From JBFAPK01 sp040676675 (GTDB taxonomy: Bacteria > Actinomycetota > Actinomycetes > Mycobacteriales > Micromonosporaceae): 64,000 nt of DNA. The position numbers were made by a program, and so were the translations under genes. The stretch lies in assembly GCF_040676675.1 (NCBI RefSeq), contig NZ_JBFAPK010000027.1:1-64000 (forward strand), written 5' to 3'. Positions 1 to 8,740 of this stretch are shown here, piece by piece. The first letter of the stretch is position 1, and every line of letters starts with the position of its first letter. The notes under the pieces were generated by a model. That model saw only the letters and a list, made by a program, of their open reading frames with translations. It was not told where the DNA came from and ran no database searches.

Positions 1-24
1 GCCACCCACACACTCCCGCCGTTC

Positions 25-100
25 GGGGGGGGGGGGGGGGGGGCCCCGGGCGGGGGGGGGGGCGGGGCCCCCCCCCCCCCCCCCCGCCCGCCCCCCGGCG
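25..100. repeat. G/C homopolymer tract at window edge
   Basis: Bases 25-43 are an unbroken run of G and 68-85 an unbroken run of C, with further short G and C blocks between and after them. Nothing in bases 1-112 looks coding. Such runs directly at the start of a sequence are typical of low-quality assembly ends rather than of actinomycete DNA, so this is probably a contig edge artefact. Confidence 0.7.
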
Positions 101-112
101 GTACCGCGGTGC

Positions 113-1381
113 TCAGAGCAGCAGGGGAAGGCTGCACGCGGCGGCCGCGACCAGCGCCCCCGCGCCCGTCGCGACCCAGGTGGTCAGCCGGGCGTTCACG
201 AGCGGCCCCATCACGACCCGGTCGCGGCAGAAGAAGACCAGCAGGAACAGCGCCACCGGTACGCCGAACGAGATGACCACCTGGCTGGCGATGAGCAGCG
301 TGGTCAGCGGCACCCCGACGAGCAGCGCCGCCATCGCCGGCGCCATGGTCACCAGGCGGCGCAGGTGGGGCGGCACCCGGCGGGCGAGGAACCCCTGCAT
401 CACCACGTCCCCGGCGAGGGTCCCGACGCCGCTGGACGAGATTCCGGAGGAGAGGACGGCGATGGCGAAGGCGAGCGCCGCCGCTCCGCCGACGCGGGTG
501 GCCAGTTCCTCGTGCGCGGCGAACAGGTCCCCGGTCCAGGTCCCGCCGGTGGCGTTCGCCAGGCCCACCCCGAAAGCGATCATGGAGATGTTCACGGCGG
601 CGGCGCAGCCGAGGCCGACCGCGACGTCCAACCGCAGCGCGCGGCGGACCAGCGCCGGCCGGCGTCGGACGAAACCGGGCGAACACCCGGGACGCTGCAC
701 GATCGCGGAGTGCAGGTAGACGGCGTGCGGCATCACGGTGGCGCCGACGATGCCCAGCGCGAGCACCACCGAGTCCGTACCGTCGAACCGGGGCGCGAGG
801 CCGCCGAGGAACTCCTGCGGGGCCTGGTTGCCGACGACCAGCAGGTCGTACCCGATGCCGGCGCCTACCAGCAGCAGCGCGGCCGCGCTCAGCAGCTCGA
901 ACGGGCGGGTACGGCCGCGCCGGCGCAGCTCCAGCAGCAGCAGCGCGGCGGCGGCGGTCAGCACCGCGGAGGCGGCGATGGGCATGCCGAAGAGCAGCCG
1001 CATCCCGATCGCCGCCCCGACGAACTCGGCGAGGTCGGTGGCGAGCACCACGACCTCGGCCTGCACCCAGAGCAGCCGGTTGCCCCAGCGCGGGAACCGG
1101 CGCCGGCACAGCTGCGGCAGGCTCTCGCCGGTGGCCAGGCCGAGCTTGGCCGCCTGGAACTGGACCAGGACCGCCACGAGGCTGGCCGCCACCACCACCC
1201 ACACGAGCAGATATCCGAAGGTCGCGCCGGCCGTCAGGTTGGTGGCGACGTTGCCCGGGTCGATGTAGGCGATCGCGGCGACGAAGGCGGGACCCAGCAT
1301 CGGGGTCATCCGGCGCCAGCCGCCGCCCGCCCGCCGACGGGTGTCGGTTCTCGGCGCGGAGGTCGTGGTCGTGGTCGTCAT
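113..1381 (-). CDS. mntH: Nramp-family divalent metal transporter (MntH-like)
   Basis: A 422-residue polytopic membrane protein that should import Mn2+ or Fe2+ with protons. The two Nramp metal-site motifs are intact: DPGN at residues 41-44 in the first membrane segment and MPH at 217-219 in the sixth, followed by AVYLHS. About ten to eleven hydrophobic segments are visible, the usual number for the family. The N-terminus starts with a threonine run and a basic stretch. The gene is divergent from the secreted beta-helix gene at 1555, and the gap holds a perfect 10-bp palindrome that could be an operator. No metal-dependent regulator lies beside it. The family call is firm; the metal is inferred. 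Confidence 0.93.
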   Translation of the reverse strand: MTTTTTTSAPRTDTRRRAGGGWRRMTPMLGPAFVAAIAYIDPGNVATNLTAGATFGYLLVWVVVAASLVAVLVQFQAAKLGLATGESLPQLCRRRFPRWGNRLLWVQAEVVVLATDLAEFVGAAIGMRLLFGMPIAASAVLTAAAALLLLELRRRGRTRPFELLSAAALLLVGAGIGYDLLVVGNQAPQEFLGGLAPRFDGTDSVVLALGIVGATVMPHAVYLHSAIVQRPGCSPGFVRRRPALVRRALRLDVAVGLGCAAAVNISMIAFGVGLANATGGTWTGDLFAAHEELATRVGGAAALAFAIAVLSSGISSSGVGTLAGDVVMQGFLARRVPPHLRRLVTMAPAMAALLVGVPLTTLLIASQVVISFGVPVALFLLVFFCRDRVVMGPLVNARLTTWVATGAGALVAAAACSLPLLL

Positions 1382-1415
1382 GTCCCGATGCTGGCCGCGC
1401 CGGCCGTGCCCTTAC

Positions 1416-1425
1416 ATCACGTGAT
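1416..1425. promoter_or_regulatory. palindrome ATCACGTGAT upstream of mntH
   Basis: A perfect 10-bp palindrome lies 35 bp upstream of the mntH start codon, where a promoter or operator would be expected. Its binding protein is unknown. It could serve mntH or the divergent gene at 1555. Confidence 0.35.
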
Positions 1426-1554
1426 CGCGGGATTTTTCCGGCGCGGTAGAGCCCTCCGGGCCCGTCGGTGGGCCGGCCCGCGGGGCCCGGACCGTCGTAC
1501 GGAGCCGGTACGGTCCTCGATGTCCCAGGAATGCCGGCACCCGGAGGGAAGACC

Positions 1555-2700
1555 ATGCGCAACAGGAGACGCGGCCGGCTGGCCGCCGCGGCGGCGCTCG
1601 TCATCTGCGCCACCCCGCTGCTGTCCGCGACCCCGGCGCACGCCGCCGAGATCTTCACCGTCTACCTCGCGCCCGACGGGTCCGACGCCAACGACGGGCT
1701 CGCCGCCGCCACGCCGGTGCGCTCCCTGGTACGGGTCCAGGAGGTGCTCGTCGCCGCCAAGCCGACCGTCGACGTCGAGGTACGCGTCAAGCAGGGCACC
1801 TACACCGCGCCCCCGATGCACACCTGGCGGTTCTACGTGCCGGGACACACCATCTCGTTCCTGCCCGTCGACTACGAGTACGGCGAGGGGCAGGACGGCA
1901 TCGCCGGCCGGCCCGTCTTCCGCAACCAGCGCAACGCCGACGGCAGCTACCCGAGCGGCTACTGGCTCCAGCCGCGCCTGCCCCGGGATCCCGCGGACCC
2001 GCTCTACGGCGGCGGTGCGTCCGGCCTGCGCTTCTACTACCTGCAGGTCGAGTACTACTCGGCCGGCGGCATCTCCATCTACGGCGACTCGGAACGGGAC
2101 GTCACCGACGAGACGTACGATCCGCCGCTGCGAGTGCGCGCCGGCGAGGGGCTCAACGGCAACACCGTCTTCGGGATGGTCTTCACGCACCTCGGCAGCA
2201 GGTGGACCGGCGGCTCGTACGGCTACGGCGCGATCGTGCTCACCAACTCGTCGGGCAACCGCATCGAGAACAACCACTTCGTCAACGTCGAGAACGCCAG
2301 TCCGGACGGGGGCTACATCCACGGGCTCTACGTCACGCACTTCAGCTCGTCGAACCAGCTGAACCGCAACGCGTTCAGCTACGTCAGCGGCGATCCCGTG
2401 AAGATCCGGAACATGAGCAACTACAACACCGTCGAGTACAACACCTTCAGCCGTACCGGTCGCGCCTCGCACTACCGGGACGAGTTCTGCGACACGGCCT
2501 GCGCCCGGGCGAACGGCATCGAACGGCAGTGCGCGTCGTACCACAACCGGTTCTTCAACAACACGCTCGGCACCAACTACGCCGGCACCGGCAGCCTCCC
2601 CACCTGGTCGCTGAGCCCGGACGGGCTCACCAACGCGGGCGGTACGCCGTGCGCCATCCCCGCGGGCGACCAGCGGTTGCGCACCGGCTACAACGGCTGA
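1555..2700 (+). CDS. secreted right-handed beta-helix protein
   Basis: 381 residues starting at the ATG at 1555, which has an AGGGAAG ribosome site just upstream and begins a clear Sec signal peptide (basic MRNRRRGR, hydrophobic core, ATPAHA cleavage site). The mature protein begins with the GSDANDGL segment common in parallel beta-helix (DUF1565/pectate-lyase-like) proteins. It then shows repeated short strands with N-rich turns such as NSSGNRIENNHF and NMSNYNTVEYNTF. This fold is used by polysaccharide lyases and glycosidases acting outside the cell, but no lyase catalytic signature can be assigned, so substrate and activity are open. Four Cys near the C-terminus may form disulfides. A reading start at 1468 is possible but would place the signal peptide internally. 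Confidence 0.75.
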   Translation: MRNRRRGRLAAAAALVICATPLLSATPAHAAEIFTVYLAPDGSDANDGLAAATPVRSLVRVQEVLVAAKPTVDVEVRVKQGTYTAPPMHTWRFYVPGHTISFLPVDYEYGEGQDGIAGRPVFRNQRNADGSYPSGYWLQPRLPRDPADPLYGGGASGLRFYYLQVEYYSAGGISIYGDSERDVTDETYDPPLRVRAGEGLNGNTVFGMVFTHLGSRWTGGSYGYGAIVLTNSSGNRIENNHFVNVENASPDGGYIHGLYVTHFSSSNQLNRNAFSYVSGDPVKIRNMSNYNTVEYNTFSRTGRASHYRDEFCDTACARANGIERQCASYHNRFFNNTLGTNYAGTGSLPTWSLSPDGLTNAGGTPCAIPAGDQRLRTGYNG

Positions 2701-2850
2701 CCGGCTCGGTGATCTCCCCCCGGGCCGTCGCCAACCGGGCGTGCGGCCCGAATGGAGGGGAGCAAGACCCCAGATGGTACGGCCAGCCCCACCCGCAAGA
2801 TGCCTGCGGGCGTTACTGACCGGCGCCCCCGGGCCGGCTGGAATGGGTAC

Positions 2851-3621
2851 GTGGACAGCAAAGTCTCGTACCCGCCGGTGGAGGCCCCCGGAGCGGTCGC
2901 CCCGGCGGTCGAACTGCACGGCGTCACCCGGGTCTACGGGGCCCGAGGGGCCGCCGTGCGCGCACTGGACGGCGTGGACATCTCGTTTCCGGTCGGCTCC
3001 TGGACGGCAGTGATGGGCCCGTCCGGATCCGGCAAGTCGACCCTGCTGCACTGCGCCGCCGGGCTGGAACGCGTCACCGCCGGCCGGGTACGCGTCGCCG
3101 GCCGGGACATCACGGACGCCTCGGACGCCGAGCTGACCCGGCTGCGCCGTACCGTCATGGGGTTCGTCTTCCAGAGCTTCAACCTGATCGGGTCCCTCAC
3201 GGCCGAGCAGAACGTGGCGATGCCGCTGCGGCTGGCCGGCCGGCGGCCGCCCCGGCAGGTGGTCCGCGACGTGCTCGCGGCGGTGGACCTGGCCGACCGG
3301 GCTCGGCACCGCCCCGCCGAGCTCTCCGGCGGCCAGCAGCAGCGCGTGGCGATCGCCCGCGCGATGGTGACCCGGCCGGCCGTGCTCTTCGCGGACGAGC
3401 CCACGGGGGCGCTGGACACCCGCTCCGCACGCACCGTGCTGAGCATGCTGCGCGCCATGGTCGACACCAGCGGGCAGACCATCGTCATGGTCACGCACGA
3501 TCCGGCCGCCGCGGCGAGCGCGGACCGGGTGGTCTTCCTCGGCGACGGGCGGTTGGTCGACCGGCTCGACCGGCCGAGCACCCGGCAGGTGGCCGACCGG
3601 CTCGCGCGGTGGGAGGAGTAG
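2851..3621 (+). CDS. ABC transporter ATP-binding protein, MacB/LolD-FtsE type
   Basis: The nucleotide-binding subunit of an ABC system with the FtsX-like permease 3 bp downstream. All motifs are present: Walker A GPSGSGKST, Q-loop in VFQSFNLIGSLTAEQNV, signature LSGGQQQRVAIARAM, Walker B VLFADEPTG and the switch His in MVTHD. The NLIGSLTAEQNV segment is typical of MacB/LolD-like exporters of peptides or lipids. The GTG at 2851 gives a 256-residue protein of normal length. An in-frame ATG at 2752 would add 33 residues without homology and lacks a good ribosome site. The start is therefore uncertain, but the family is clear. Confidence 0.9.
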   Translation: MDSKVSYPPVEAPGAVAPAVELHGVTRVYGARGAAVRALDGVDISFPVGSWTAVMGPSGSGKSTLLHCAAGLERVTAGRVRVAGRDITDASDAELTRLRRTVMGFVFQSFNLIGSLTAEQNVAMPLRLAGRRPPRQVVRDVLAAVDLADRARHRPAELSGGQQQRVAIARAMVTRPAVLFADEPTGALDTRSARTVLSMLRAMVDTSGQTIVMVTHDPAAAASADRVVFLGDGRLVDRLDRPSTRQVADRLARWEE

Positions 3622-3624
3622 GCC

Positions 3625-5526
3625 ATGCTGGGCATGTCGTGGAGCACGTTCCGCGACCGTTGGCCGACCTTCGTGGGCGCCATCGTCACCGTCTGCCTCG
3701 GCGTGGCGCTCGTGCAGTCGTCGCTGCTGACCCTGGTCTCGGCGGCCACCGCCACGGTGCCGCCCGGCCTGAGCCCGGCGGAGGAGCGCGCGCTGCGCGA
3801 CGGGTACGCCGGCGCGCTCTCGCTGCTCGGCATGACGCTCGGGCTGTCGGTCTTCGTCGCGGTCTTCATCGTCAGCTCGACGTTCGCGTTCACCGTGGCC
3901 CAGCGCCGCCGCGACCTGGCCCTGCTCCGGCTCACCGGCGCGGGCCGGGGGCAGGTACGGACGCTGCTGGTCGGCGAGGCGCTCCTGCTCGGTACCGTCG
4001 GCTCCGCCCTCGGCGCGCTGGTCGGGCTGCCGGTGATGCGGTTGCAGGCCGCGATGCTGTGCGGCTTCGGGTTCGTTCCGGCCGGCTTCGCGGGCCAGTG
4101 GCGGTCGTGGGTGCTCGCCGTCTCCGCCGGTACGGGCGTGGGCATCGCCGTGCTCGGCGTGCTGGCCGCGTCCCGGCGGGCCTCGCGGGTCCGGCCGCTG
4201 GAGGCGCTGCGCGACGTCGGTGGCGCGGCCCGGGTGATGACCGCCGCCCGGTGGGTGGTCGGCACGATCTTCCTGGCCGGCAGCGTCGCGCTGCTCGTCC
4301 TGGTGCCCGCGCTGGGCGGTGAGGCGGCCCTGCCGCTTTCCATCTTCGTCTCGTTCACGCTGGTCACCGCGTTCGCGGTGCTCGCCCCGCTGGTCGTGCC
4401 GCTGGTGAGCTGGCCGTTCGGCCTGGTCTTCCGCGGCCGGCTGGGCACGCTCGCGCACGCCAACCTGCGCGCCGACGTGCGCCGCAGCGCCTCGACCGCG
4501 GCGCCGATCATGGTGCTGGTCGCGTTCGTGGTGGGCATGGCCGGGACGATGGGCACGCTGACCGAGGCGAGCCGGCAGGAGGTCGCCCGCGACCTGCGCG
4601 CGGACCTCGTACTCGACGCGGACCGGCCGGTCGGCGCGCGGTTGGCCGGGGTACCCGGAATCGGCGCGGTCTCCGAGGAAGCGCCGGTCGTGTTCGACCT
4701 CGCCCTGGACGACGGCGACGGCGGGCTCTCCTACGAGGCCACCGACGGCCTCGCCGTCGACCCCGCCGCGTACGCCCGGACCCACCGCACGGCGGTCACC
4801 GCCGGCGACCTGGCCGACCTGCGCGGCGCGTCGATCGCCGTCAGCCCCGGCTACGCTCCGGAACTGCGCTGGCGGGTCGGCGACACGCTGCCGGTACGTC
4901 TCGACGGCGGACCCGACCGGCTGCGCGTCGTCGCGTTGCTGCCGGACACCCTCGCGGGGCCGTACTTCCTGCTGCCGCCCGAATTCATGCCCGACGCCGG
5001 CCCTCGCCGGTACGCGGTACAGGCGGCGGACCCGCCGGCGGTCGCCGGCCGGCTCGCCGCCCTCGGGCAGGTCACCGGCGCCGAGCAGTGGATCGACGCG
5101 TACGCCGACGACCAGCAGCGCCAGAGCCTGGACGTGATGGTGGCGCTGCTCGGCATGGCGATGCTCTACACCGTCCTCGCGATGGTCAACGCCGTGGTGA
5201 TCTCCGCCTCGGACCGGCGCGGCGAGTTCGCGACGGCCCGGGTCACCGGCCTGACCCGCGGGCAGGTGGTGCGTGCGGCGCTGGGGGAGTCGCTGGCCGT
5301 CGTCGTGATCGGCGTGCTCCTCGGTGCCTTGGCCGCCGCCGGCACCGTGGCCGGCATCGCCTTCGCCGTCGAGGACATGATCGGGATCAGCGCGGCCAGC
5401 CCGCCCTGGGGACTGCTCGGCGCGGTGGCGCTCGGCGCAGCCCTGGTCGTGGGCGCGGCCAGCGTGCTGACCACACTGGCCGCCACCCGTACGCCCGCCA
5501 TCCGGCTCGTCGCCGCGCGCGAGTGA
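3625..5526 (+). CDS. FtsX-like ABC permease
   Basis: 633 residues with two FtsX-type permease domains. The N-terminal half has a membrane segment at about 15-35 and a cluster around 70-180 ending RRASRVRPLEALR. The C-terminal half has a large extracytoplasmic region (about 320-490) followed by three membrane segments ending TRTPAIRLVAARE. Both 'RxxPxxALR/RxxPAIRLV' ends are typical of the family. It starts 3 bp after the ATPase stop and is certainly its partner. Such pairs export antibiotics, peptides or lipoprotein substrates, or act in envelope stress; the substrate cannot be read from sequence. It converges on a minus-strand gene across a strong hairpin at 5532. Confidence 0.9.
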   Translation: MLGMSWSTFRDRWPTFVGAIVTVCLGVALVQSSLLTLVSAATATVPPGLSPAEERALRDGYAGALSLLGMTLGLSVFVAVFIVSSTFAFTVAQRRRDLALLRLTGAGRGQVRTLLVGEALLLGTVGSALGALVGLPVMRLQAAMLCGFGFVPAGFAGQWRSWVLAVSAGTGVGIAVLGVLAASRRASRVRPLEALRDVGGAARVMTAARWVVGTIFLAGSVALLVLVPALGGEAALPLSIFVSFTLVTAFAVLAPLVVPLVSWPFGLVFRGRLGTLAHANLRADVRRSASTAAPIMVLVAFVVGMAGTMGTLTEASRQEVARDLRADLVLDADRPVGARLAGVPGIGAVSEEAPVVFDLALDDGDGGLSYEATDGLAVDPAAYARTHRTAVTAGDLADLRGASIAVSPGYAPELRWRVGDTLPVRLDGGPDRLRVVALLPDTLAGPYFLLPPEFMPDAGPRRYAVQAADPPAVAGRLAALGQVTGAEQWIDAYADDQQRQSLDVMVALLGMAMLYTVLAMVNAVVISASDRRGEFATARVTGLTRGQVVRAALGESLAVVVIGVLLGALAAAGTVAGIAFAVEDMIGISAASPPWGLLGAVALGAALVVGAASVLTTLAATRTPAIRLVAARE

Positions 5527-5531
5527 ACCCG

Positions 5532-5567
5532 CCCGGGTCGGGGCGTCACGGGGCGCCCCGACCCGGG
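5532..5567. terminator. bidirectional hairpin terminator
   Basis: Perfect 14-bp arms (CCCGGGTCGGGGCG at 5532-5545 and its complement at 5554-5567) enclose an 8-base loop, exactly between two converging genes. There is no U tract, as is usual in actinomycetes. Confidence 0.75.
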
Positions 5568-5578
5568 GACCGGTGGGG

Positions 5579-6868
5579 TCAGCAGCGGCTGATGGTCGAG
5601 TTGTTCAACGTGACGTTGGAGATGGTCAACCGGTCGGCGCAGGGGTTCTCGACGATCCGGTTGTTGACCAGCGTGAAGTTGCGCAGGGTGAGGTCGGCGT
5701 TGCCGGGGAACTCGGTGCGCTCGGCCAGCCGGACCTCACCGCCGCCGCTGATCGTGCCGCCGTTGGCGGCGAGGTTCACGTTGTAGCAGTTCTCGATCAG
5801 CACCGCGTTGTTGCCGGTGTTGGCGATGTCGACCCGGTCGATGGCCGCCCCGCCGCTCTCCGAGACGCAGAAGATGCCGCGCCCGCCGCCGCGGGCCCGT
5901 ACCGTCCCGACCCGGACGTTGGTCGGGTACCCGGAGCCGACCCGACCGTTGCGGTTGGCCATGCGGAAGGCGGCGTACCCCGTGCCGGCGCCGGCGTTTT
6001 CGGCGTCGACCGTGGTGACCGTGGCGTTGATGGTCTGGTTGAGCAGCAGACCGGACTCGCCCACGTTGCGGGCGGTCACGGTGCCGATGGTGAGACCGTC
6101 GACGCCGTACGTCTCCACCGCGTGCGAGCGCGCGCCCGAGACGTAGACGTTGTCGATGCGTACGTTGCGGGTCCACTGGCTGGTGTCGCCGCGGTTGTCG
6201 ATGCGTACGCCGAGACCGCCCGAGAGCCGCATGTCGATCTGGCCGAGGATCACGTTGGTGACGTTGCGCATGAAGATGCCGTACAGCGGGCTGCCCGTGA
6301 GGGTGAGGTGCTGCACCTCGATCTGGGTGGTCCCGCGCGAGTAGATCGGCGCCTGGTCGCCGGAGCCGGAGCCCGTCACGTTGATGGTGCCGCAGACGTC
6401 GATGACGGTGTAGCTGGGCAGCGAGATCCGCGCTCCGGCGCTGATCGAACCGGAGCCCCGGACGACCACGCGCTGCTTGGCGGTACGCCCGGCGGAGAGG
6501 CTGTTGACCGCGGCCTGTACCGCGGCGCGCAGGTCGCCGCCGGTGTAGACGGTGCTGCCGCCGTTGCGGGCGGTCCAGGTGCCGCCGCTGAGCACCGCCT
6601 CGGCGTTGAAGGAGCCGCTGCCGCATTCGGCGAGGGTGCCGGGGCCGGGGTCGACCAGCGTCCGGGCCCCGCTCGGGCCGCTCCCGTCGTACGCGCCGCC
6701 GGCGGCCGGTCCGGTCCCGGCAGCGGAGTTCGTGTCGGCGACGCTCGCGGCGTGGGCCGGGTTGGCGGGGCTGGCCGCGCCGGTGGCGACGATCGCCAGG
6801 ACGGCGAGTACGGCTATCGGAGACGGCCGGTGCCGGCCGTCGCGGGCAGGTCGAGGTGCTGGGGTCAA
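5579..6868 (-). CDS. secreted pectate-lyase-like parallel beta-helix protein
   Basis: A 429-residue exported protein. I chose the TTG at 6868 because it has GGGAG seven bases upstream and is followed by a basic stretch, a hydrophobic core (IAVLAVLAIVATGAA) and an AHAAS cleavage site. The open frame continues to an ATG-type start at 6943 that would bury the signal peptide. The mature region is a ladder of beta-helix rungs such as NVTNVILGQIDMRLSGG and NVRIDNVYVSGARSHAVETYGV, with paired Cys. This matches the actinomycete right-handed beta-helix/pectate-lyase superfamily. No catalytic Asp/Arg set is clear. A perfect LacI-type operator lies about 130 bp upstream, suggesting carbohydrate-controlled expression. 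Confidence 0.78.
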   Translation of the reverse strand: MTPAPRPARDGRHRPSPIAVLAVLAIVATGAASPANPAHAASVADTNSAAGTGPAAGGAYDGSGPSGARTLVDPGPGTLAECGSGSFNAEAVLSGGTWTARNGGSTVYTGGDLRAAVQAAVNSLSAGRTAKQRVVVRGSGSISAGARISLPSYTVIDVCGTINVTGSGSGDQAPIYSRGTTQIEVQHLTLTGSPLYGIFMRNVTNVILGQIDMRLSGGLGVRIDNRGDTSQWTRNVRIDNVYVSGARSHAVETYGVDGLTIGTVTARNVGESGLLLNQTINATVTTVDAENAGAGTGYAAFRMANRNGRVGSGYPTNVRVGTVRARGGGRGIFCVSESGGAAIDRVDIANTGNNAVLIENCYNVNLAANGGTISGGGEVRLAERTEFPGNADLTLRNFTLVNNRIVENPCADRLTISNVTLNNSTISRC

Positions 6869-6999
6869 GGGACTACTCCCGTCAGGATGACCCGCCACGG
6901 AAGGTTCCGCGGTTGCCCTACGAACGTCGCACCGGTGAACCATTCCACGTGTGGCGGGAGGATGGATCTCTCCGGCGTCGCGGCCCGGTCACGACGACA

Positions 7000-7013
7000 G
7001 GAAAGCGCTTTCC
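7000..7013. promoter_or_regulatory. LacI-family-type operator GGAAAGCGCTTTCC
   Basis: A perfect 14-bp palindrome with the central CG typical of LacI/GalR and CcpA-type operators. It lies about 130 bp upstream of the chosen start of the secreted beta-helix gene on the minus strand. No LacI gene is in the window, so the regulator would act from elsewhere. Confidence 0.6.
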
Positions 7014-7099
7014 AGGCCGAGGGTAGGGGATTAATCCATAGACGTCAATGCCTCTCGGCGTGGCCGCCGAGGTGTGCTCCAGGGTGTAGTGATCAAATA

Positions 7100-7136
7100 T
7101 TGTCACTGAAAGTAGTGTCGTAACTACTAATTGTCA
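7100..7136. promoter_or_regulatory. AT-rich regulatory patch with direct and inverted repeats
   Basis: In a GC-rich background this stretch is strikingly AT-rich. TTGTCA occurs at 7100-7105 and again at 7131-7136, 31 bp apart (three helix turns). Between them AGTAGT (7111-7116) and ACTACT (7123-7128) form an inverted repeat. The patch lies between the divergent minus-strand beta-helix gene and the plus-strand small ORFs, and probably holds promoters and a regulator site. No -10 box can be fixed with confidence. Confidence 0.4.
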
Positions 7137-7159
7137 GAGGCGGGCTCTACGGTGCATTC

Positions 7160-7447
7160 ATGTCCGCGTTGACGTACGAGATCAGCGGGGTGAGCGGCCC
7201 GGTGGCTCCGGGGCCGCCCGCCCCGGCCGCCTCCGCGCGGCCCCGCCCGCCCGAACCGGCTCCGGGAGGTCGCCGGCCCTCGACCCCGGGCCGCCTGCGG
7301 TCGGCCGCGGGTCGCCGGGCGCTGGCTCTCGCCCGTCGGCCCCCGGCCCCCGGCCGCCGGTCCCTGCCGCTCGGCCGTCGGTCCCCGACCCCCGATGCCG
7401 AACTCGTCGCCACGGCCGGCCGGGCCGTCGAGCGGCGCCGGGAGTGA
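7160..7447 (+). CDS. small Pro/Arg/Ala-rich hypothetical protein
   Basis: A 95-codon frame opening at an ATG just after the AT-rich regulatory patch. The product starts MSALTYEISGVSG and is then dominated by P, R, A and G, with no recognisable domain. Support is the overlap of its stop with the GTG of the next small gene (GTGA at 7444-7447), the usual coupling signal here. Composition is also what a chance frame in GC-rich DNA would give, and no clear ribosome site is seen, so it may not be real. Confidence 0.3.
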   Translation: MSALTYEISGVSGPVAPGPPAPAASARPRPPEPAPGGRRPSTPGRLRSAAGRRALALARRPPAPGRRSLPLGRRSPTPDAELVATAGRAVERRRE

Positions 7448-7647
7448 CCGTGCCGTCGTTGCAGTTCCTCGGGGACGCCCCGCCGGCGATGGCGCTCGCC
7501 GTGGCCGCGCCGGCCGTGGCGTACCTGATGCTGCTGGCGGTGGCGGTGCTCGTCGCCACGCTGCACCCGCAGCCCGACCGCCGCGCCGACGCGCGTCGGG
7601 TGCTCGTCGCGCTGCTGGCCGTCGTACGGAGCCGCAGAGGCCGGTGA
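7444..7647 (+). CDS. small single-pass membrane protein
   Basis: 67 residues from a GTG overlapping the previous stop by four bases. One clear membrane helix (about residues 14-40, MALAVAAPAVAYLMLLAVAVLVATL) is followed by HPQPDRRADARRVLVALLAVV and a basic tail. This helix-then-amphipathic arrangement is seen in small actinomycete membrane proteins. Function is unknown. Its neighbours give no hint beyond a possible regulatory or accessory membrane role. Confidence 0.45.
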   Translation: MTVPSLQFLGDAPPAMALAVAAPAVAYLMLLAVAVLVATLHPQPDRRADARRVLVALLAVVRSRRGR

Positions 7648-7761
7648 ACCGCCGCGACGGTGTCCGGGCGGAGCAGGCGACCCGGGCGGTGGGGTGCTGG
7701 CCGTGCCGCGCGGGCGGGAATCCGTTGGCCGGACCCGGCCCCGGTGGGTGATGATCTCGCC

Positions 7762-8670
7762 GTGTCGACGAGTTTCGCGGACGGCCGGGCCGGCATCGAC
7801 GCCGCGCTGGTCCGGCGGTTGATCGCCGCGCAGTTCCCGCACTGGAGCGACCTGCCGGTGACGCCGGTGGAGGTCGACGGGTGGGACAACCGGACGTACC
7901 GGCTCGGTGCGGAGATGACAGTGCGGCTCCCCACCGCCGCCGGATACGTACCCGCCGTGGCCAAGGAGAACGAGTGGCTGCCCCGGCTGGCGCCGGCCCT
8001 ACCGGTCGCGGTGCCACCGGTGCTGGCCGTTGGCGTCCCGGGCCAGGGCTATCCCTACCCCTGGTCGGTGCGCGGCTGGCTGCCGGGGGAGACGGCCCAA
8101 CGGGCGCCCATCGCCGACCTCCCGCGGTTCGCGGTTTCGGTGGCGGAGTTCATCCGCGCTCTCCAACGCTGCGACCCCACCGGCGGACCGCTCGCCGGCG
8201 AGCACAGTTTCCACCGGGGCGCCTCGCCCGCACACTACGACGCGCAGACCCGCCGGTACCTGGCCACGCTCGCCGGCCACGTCGACACGGCGCGCGCCGC
8301 CGCCGTCTGGGAGGCCGCCCTGGCCGCCCGGTGGAACGGCGAGCCCGTCTGGTTCCACGGCGACATCGCCGGCGGAAATTTGCTGGTCGTCGACGGCGGG
8401 CTCGCCGCCGTCATCGATTTCGGTACGTCGGGCGTCGGGGATCCGGCCTGCGATCTCGTGATCGCCTGGACGATGTTCTCCGGCGAGGCCCGGCACGCCT
8501 TCCGCCGGGCGGTCGGCCAGGACGACGGTACCTGGGCGCGGGCCCGGGGCTGGGCCCTGTGGAAGGCGCTGCTGGTGCTGGCCGAGTCGATCGAGGTCGA
8601 CCCCGCGCGAGCCGCCGCCAACGAGCGCGTGATCGCCGAGGTTCTCGCCGACCACGACCAACTCGGCTGA
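7762..8670 (+). CDS. aminoglycoside phosphotransferase (APH)-fold small-molecule kinase
   Basis: 302 residues of the APH/choline kinase fold. The catalytic loop HGDIAGGN spans residues 199-206 (catalytic D201, metal-ligand N206) and the metal-binding IDFG lies at 218-221, followed by GVGDPACDL. These proteins use ATP to phosphorylate hydroxyls of antibiotics, homoserine, sugars or other small metabolites. The motif set says kinase, not which substrate. I use the GTG at 7762; a GTG at 7744 is equally in frame. It converges on the NmrA gene at 8741. Nothing nearby shows it is a resistance gene. Confidence 0.85.
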   Translation: MSTSFADGRAGIDAALVRRLIAAQFPHWSDLPVTPVEVDGWDNRTYRLGAEMTVRLPTAAGYVPAVAKENEWLPRLAPALPVAVPPVLAVGVPGQGYPYPWSVRGWLPGETAQRAPIADLPRFAVSVAEFIRALQRCDPTGGPLAGEHSFHRGASPAHYDAQTRRYLATLAGHVDTARAAAVWEAALAARWNGEPVWFHGDIAGGNLLVVDGGLAAVIDFGTSGVGDPACDLVIAWTMFSGEARHAFRRAVGQDDGTWARARGWALWKALLVLAESIEVDPARAAANERVIAEVLADHDQLG

Positions 8671-8740
8671 GATCTGGCCCCACGCCGGGTGCCGTGGTCG
8701 GCGAGGGAGCACCAGCGACCGGCCCACCGGCGCGAGCGGG

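Noticed and set aside
1417..4785. Very long open frame on the minus strand opposite the beta-helix and ABC genes
   Set aside because: High GC removes stops on the opposite strand. The product is P/R/G/A/V-rich without motifs, while the plus strand has complete ABC motifs.
7762..8670. APH-fold kinase as an aminoglycoside resistance gene
   Set aside because: The catalytic motifs are shared by many small-molecule kinases and nothing in the context indicates an antibiotic.
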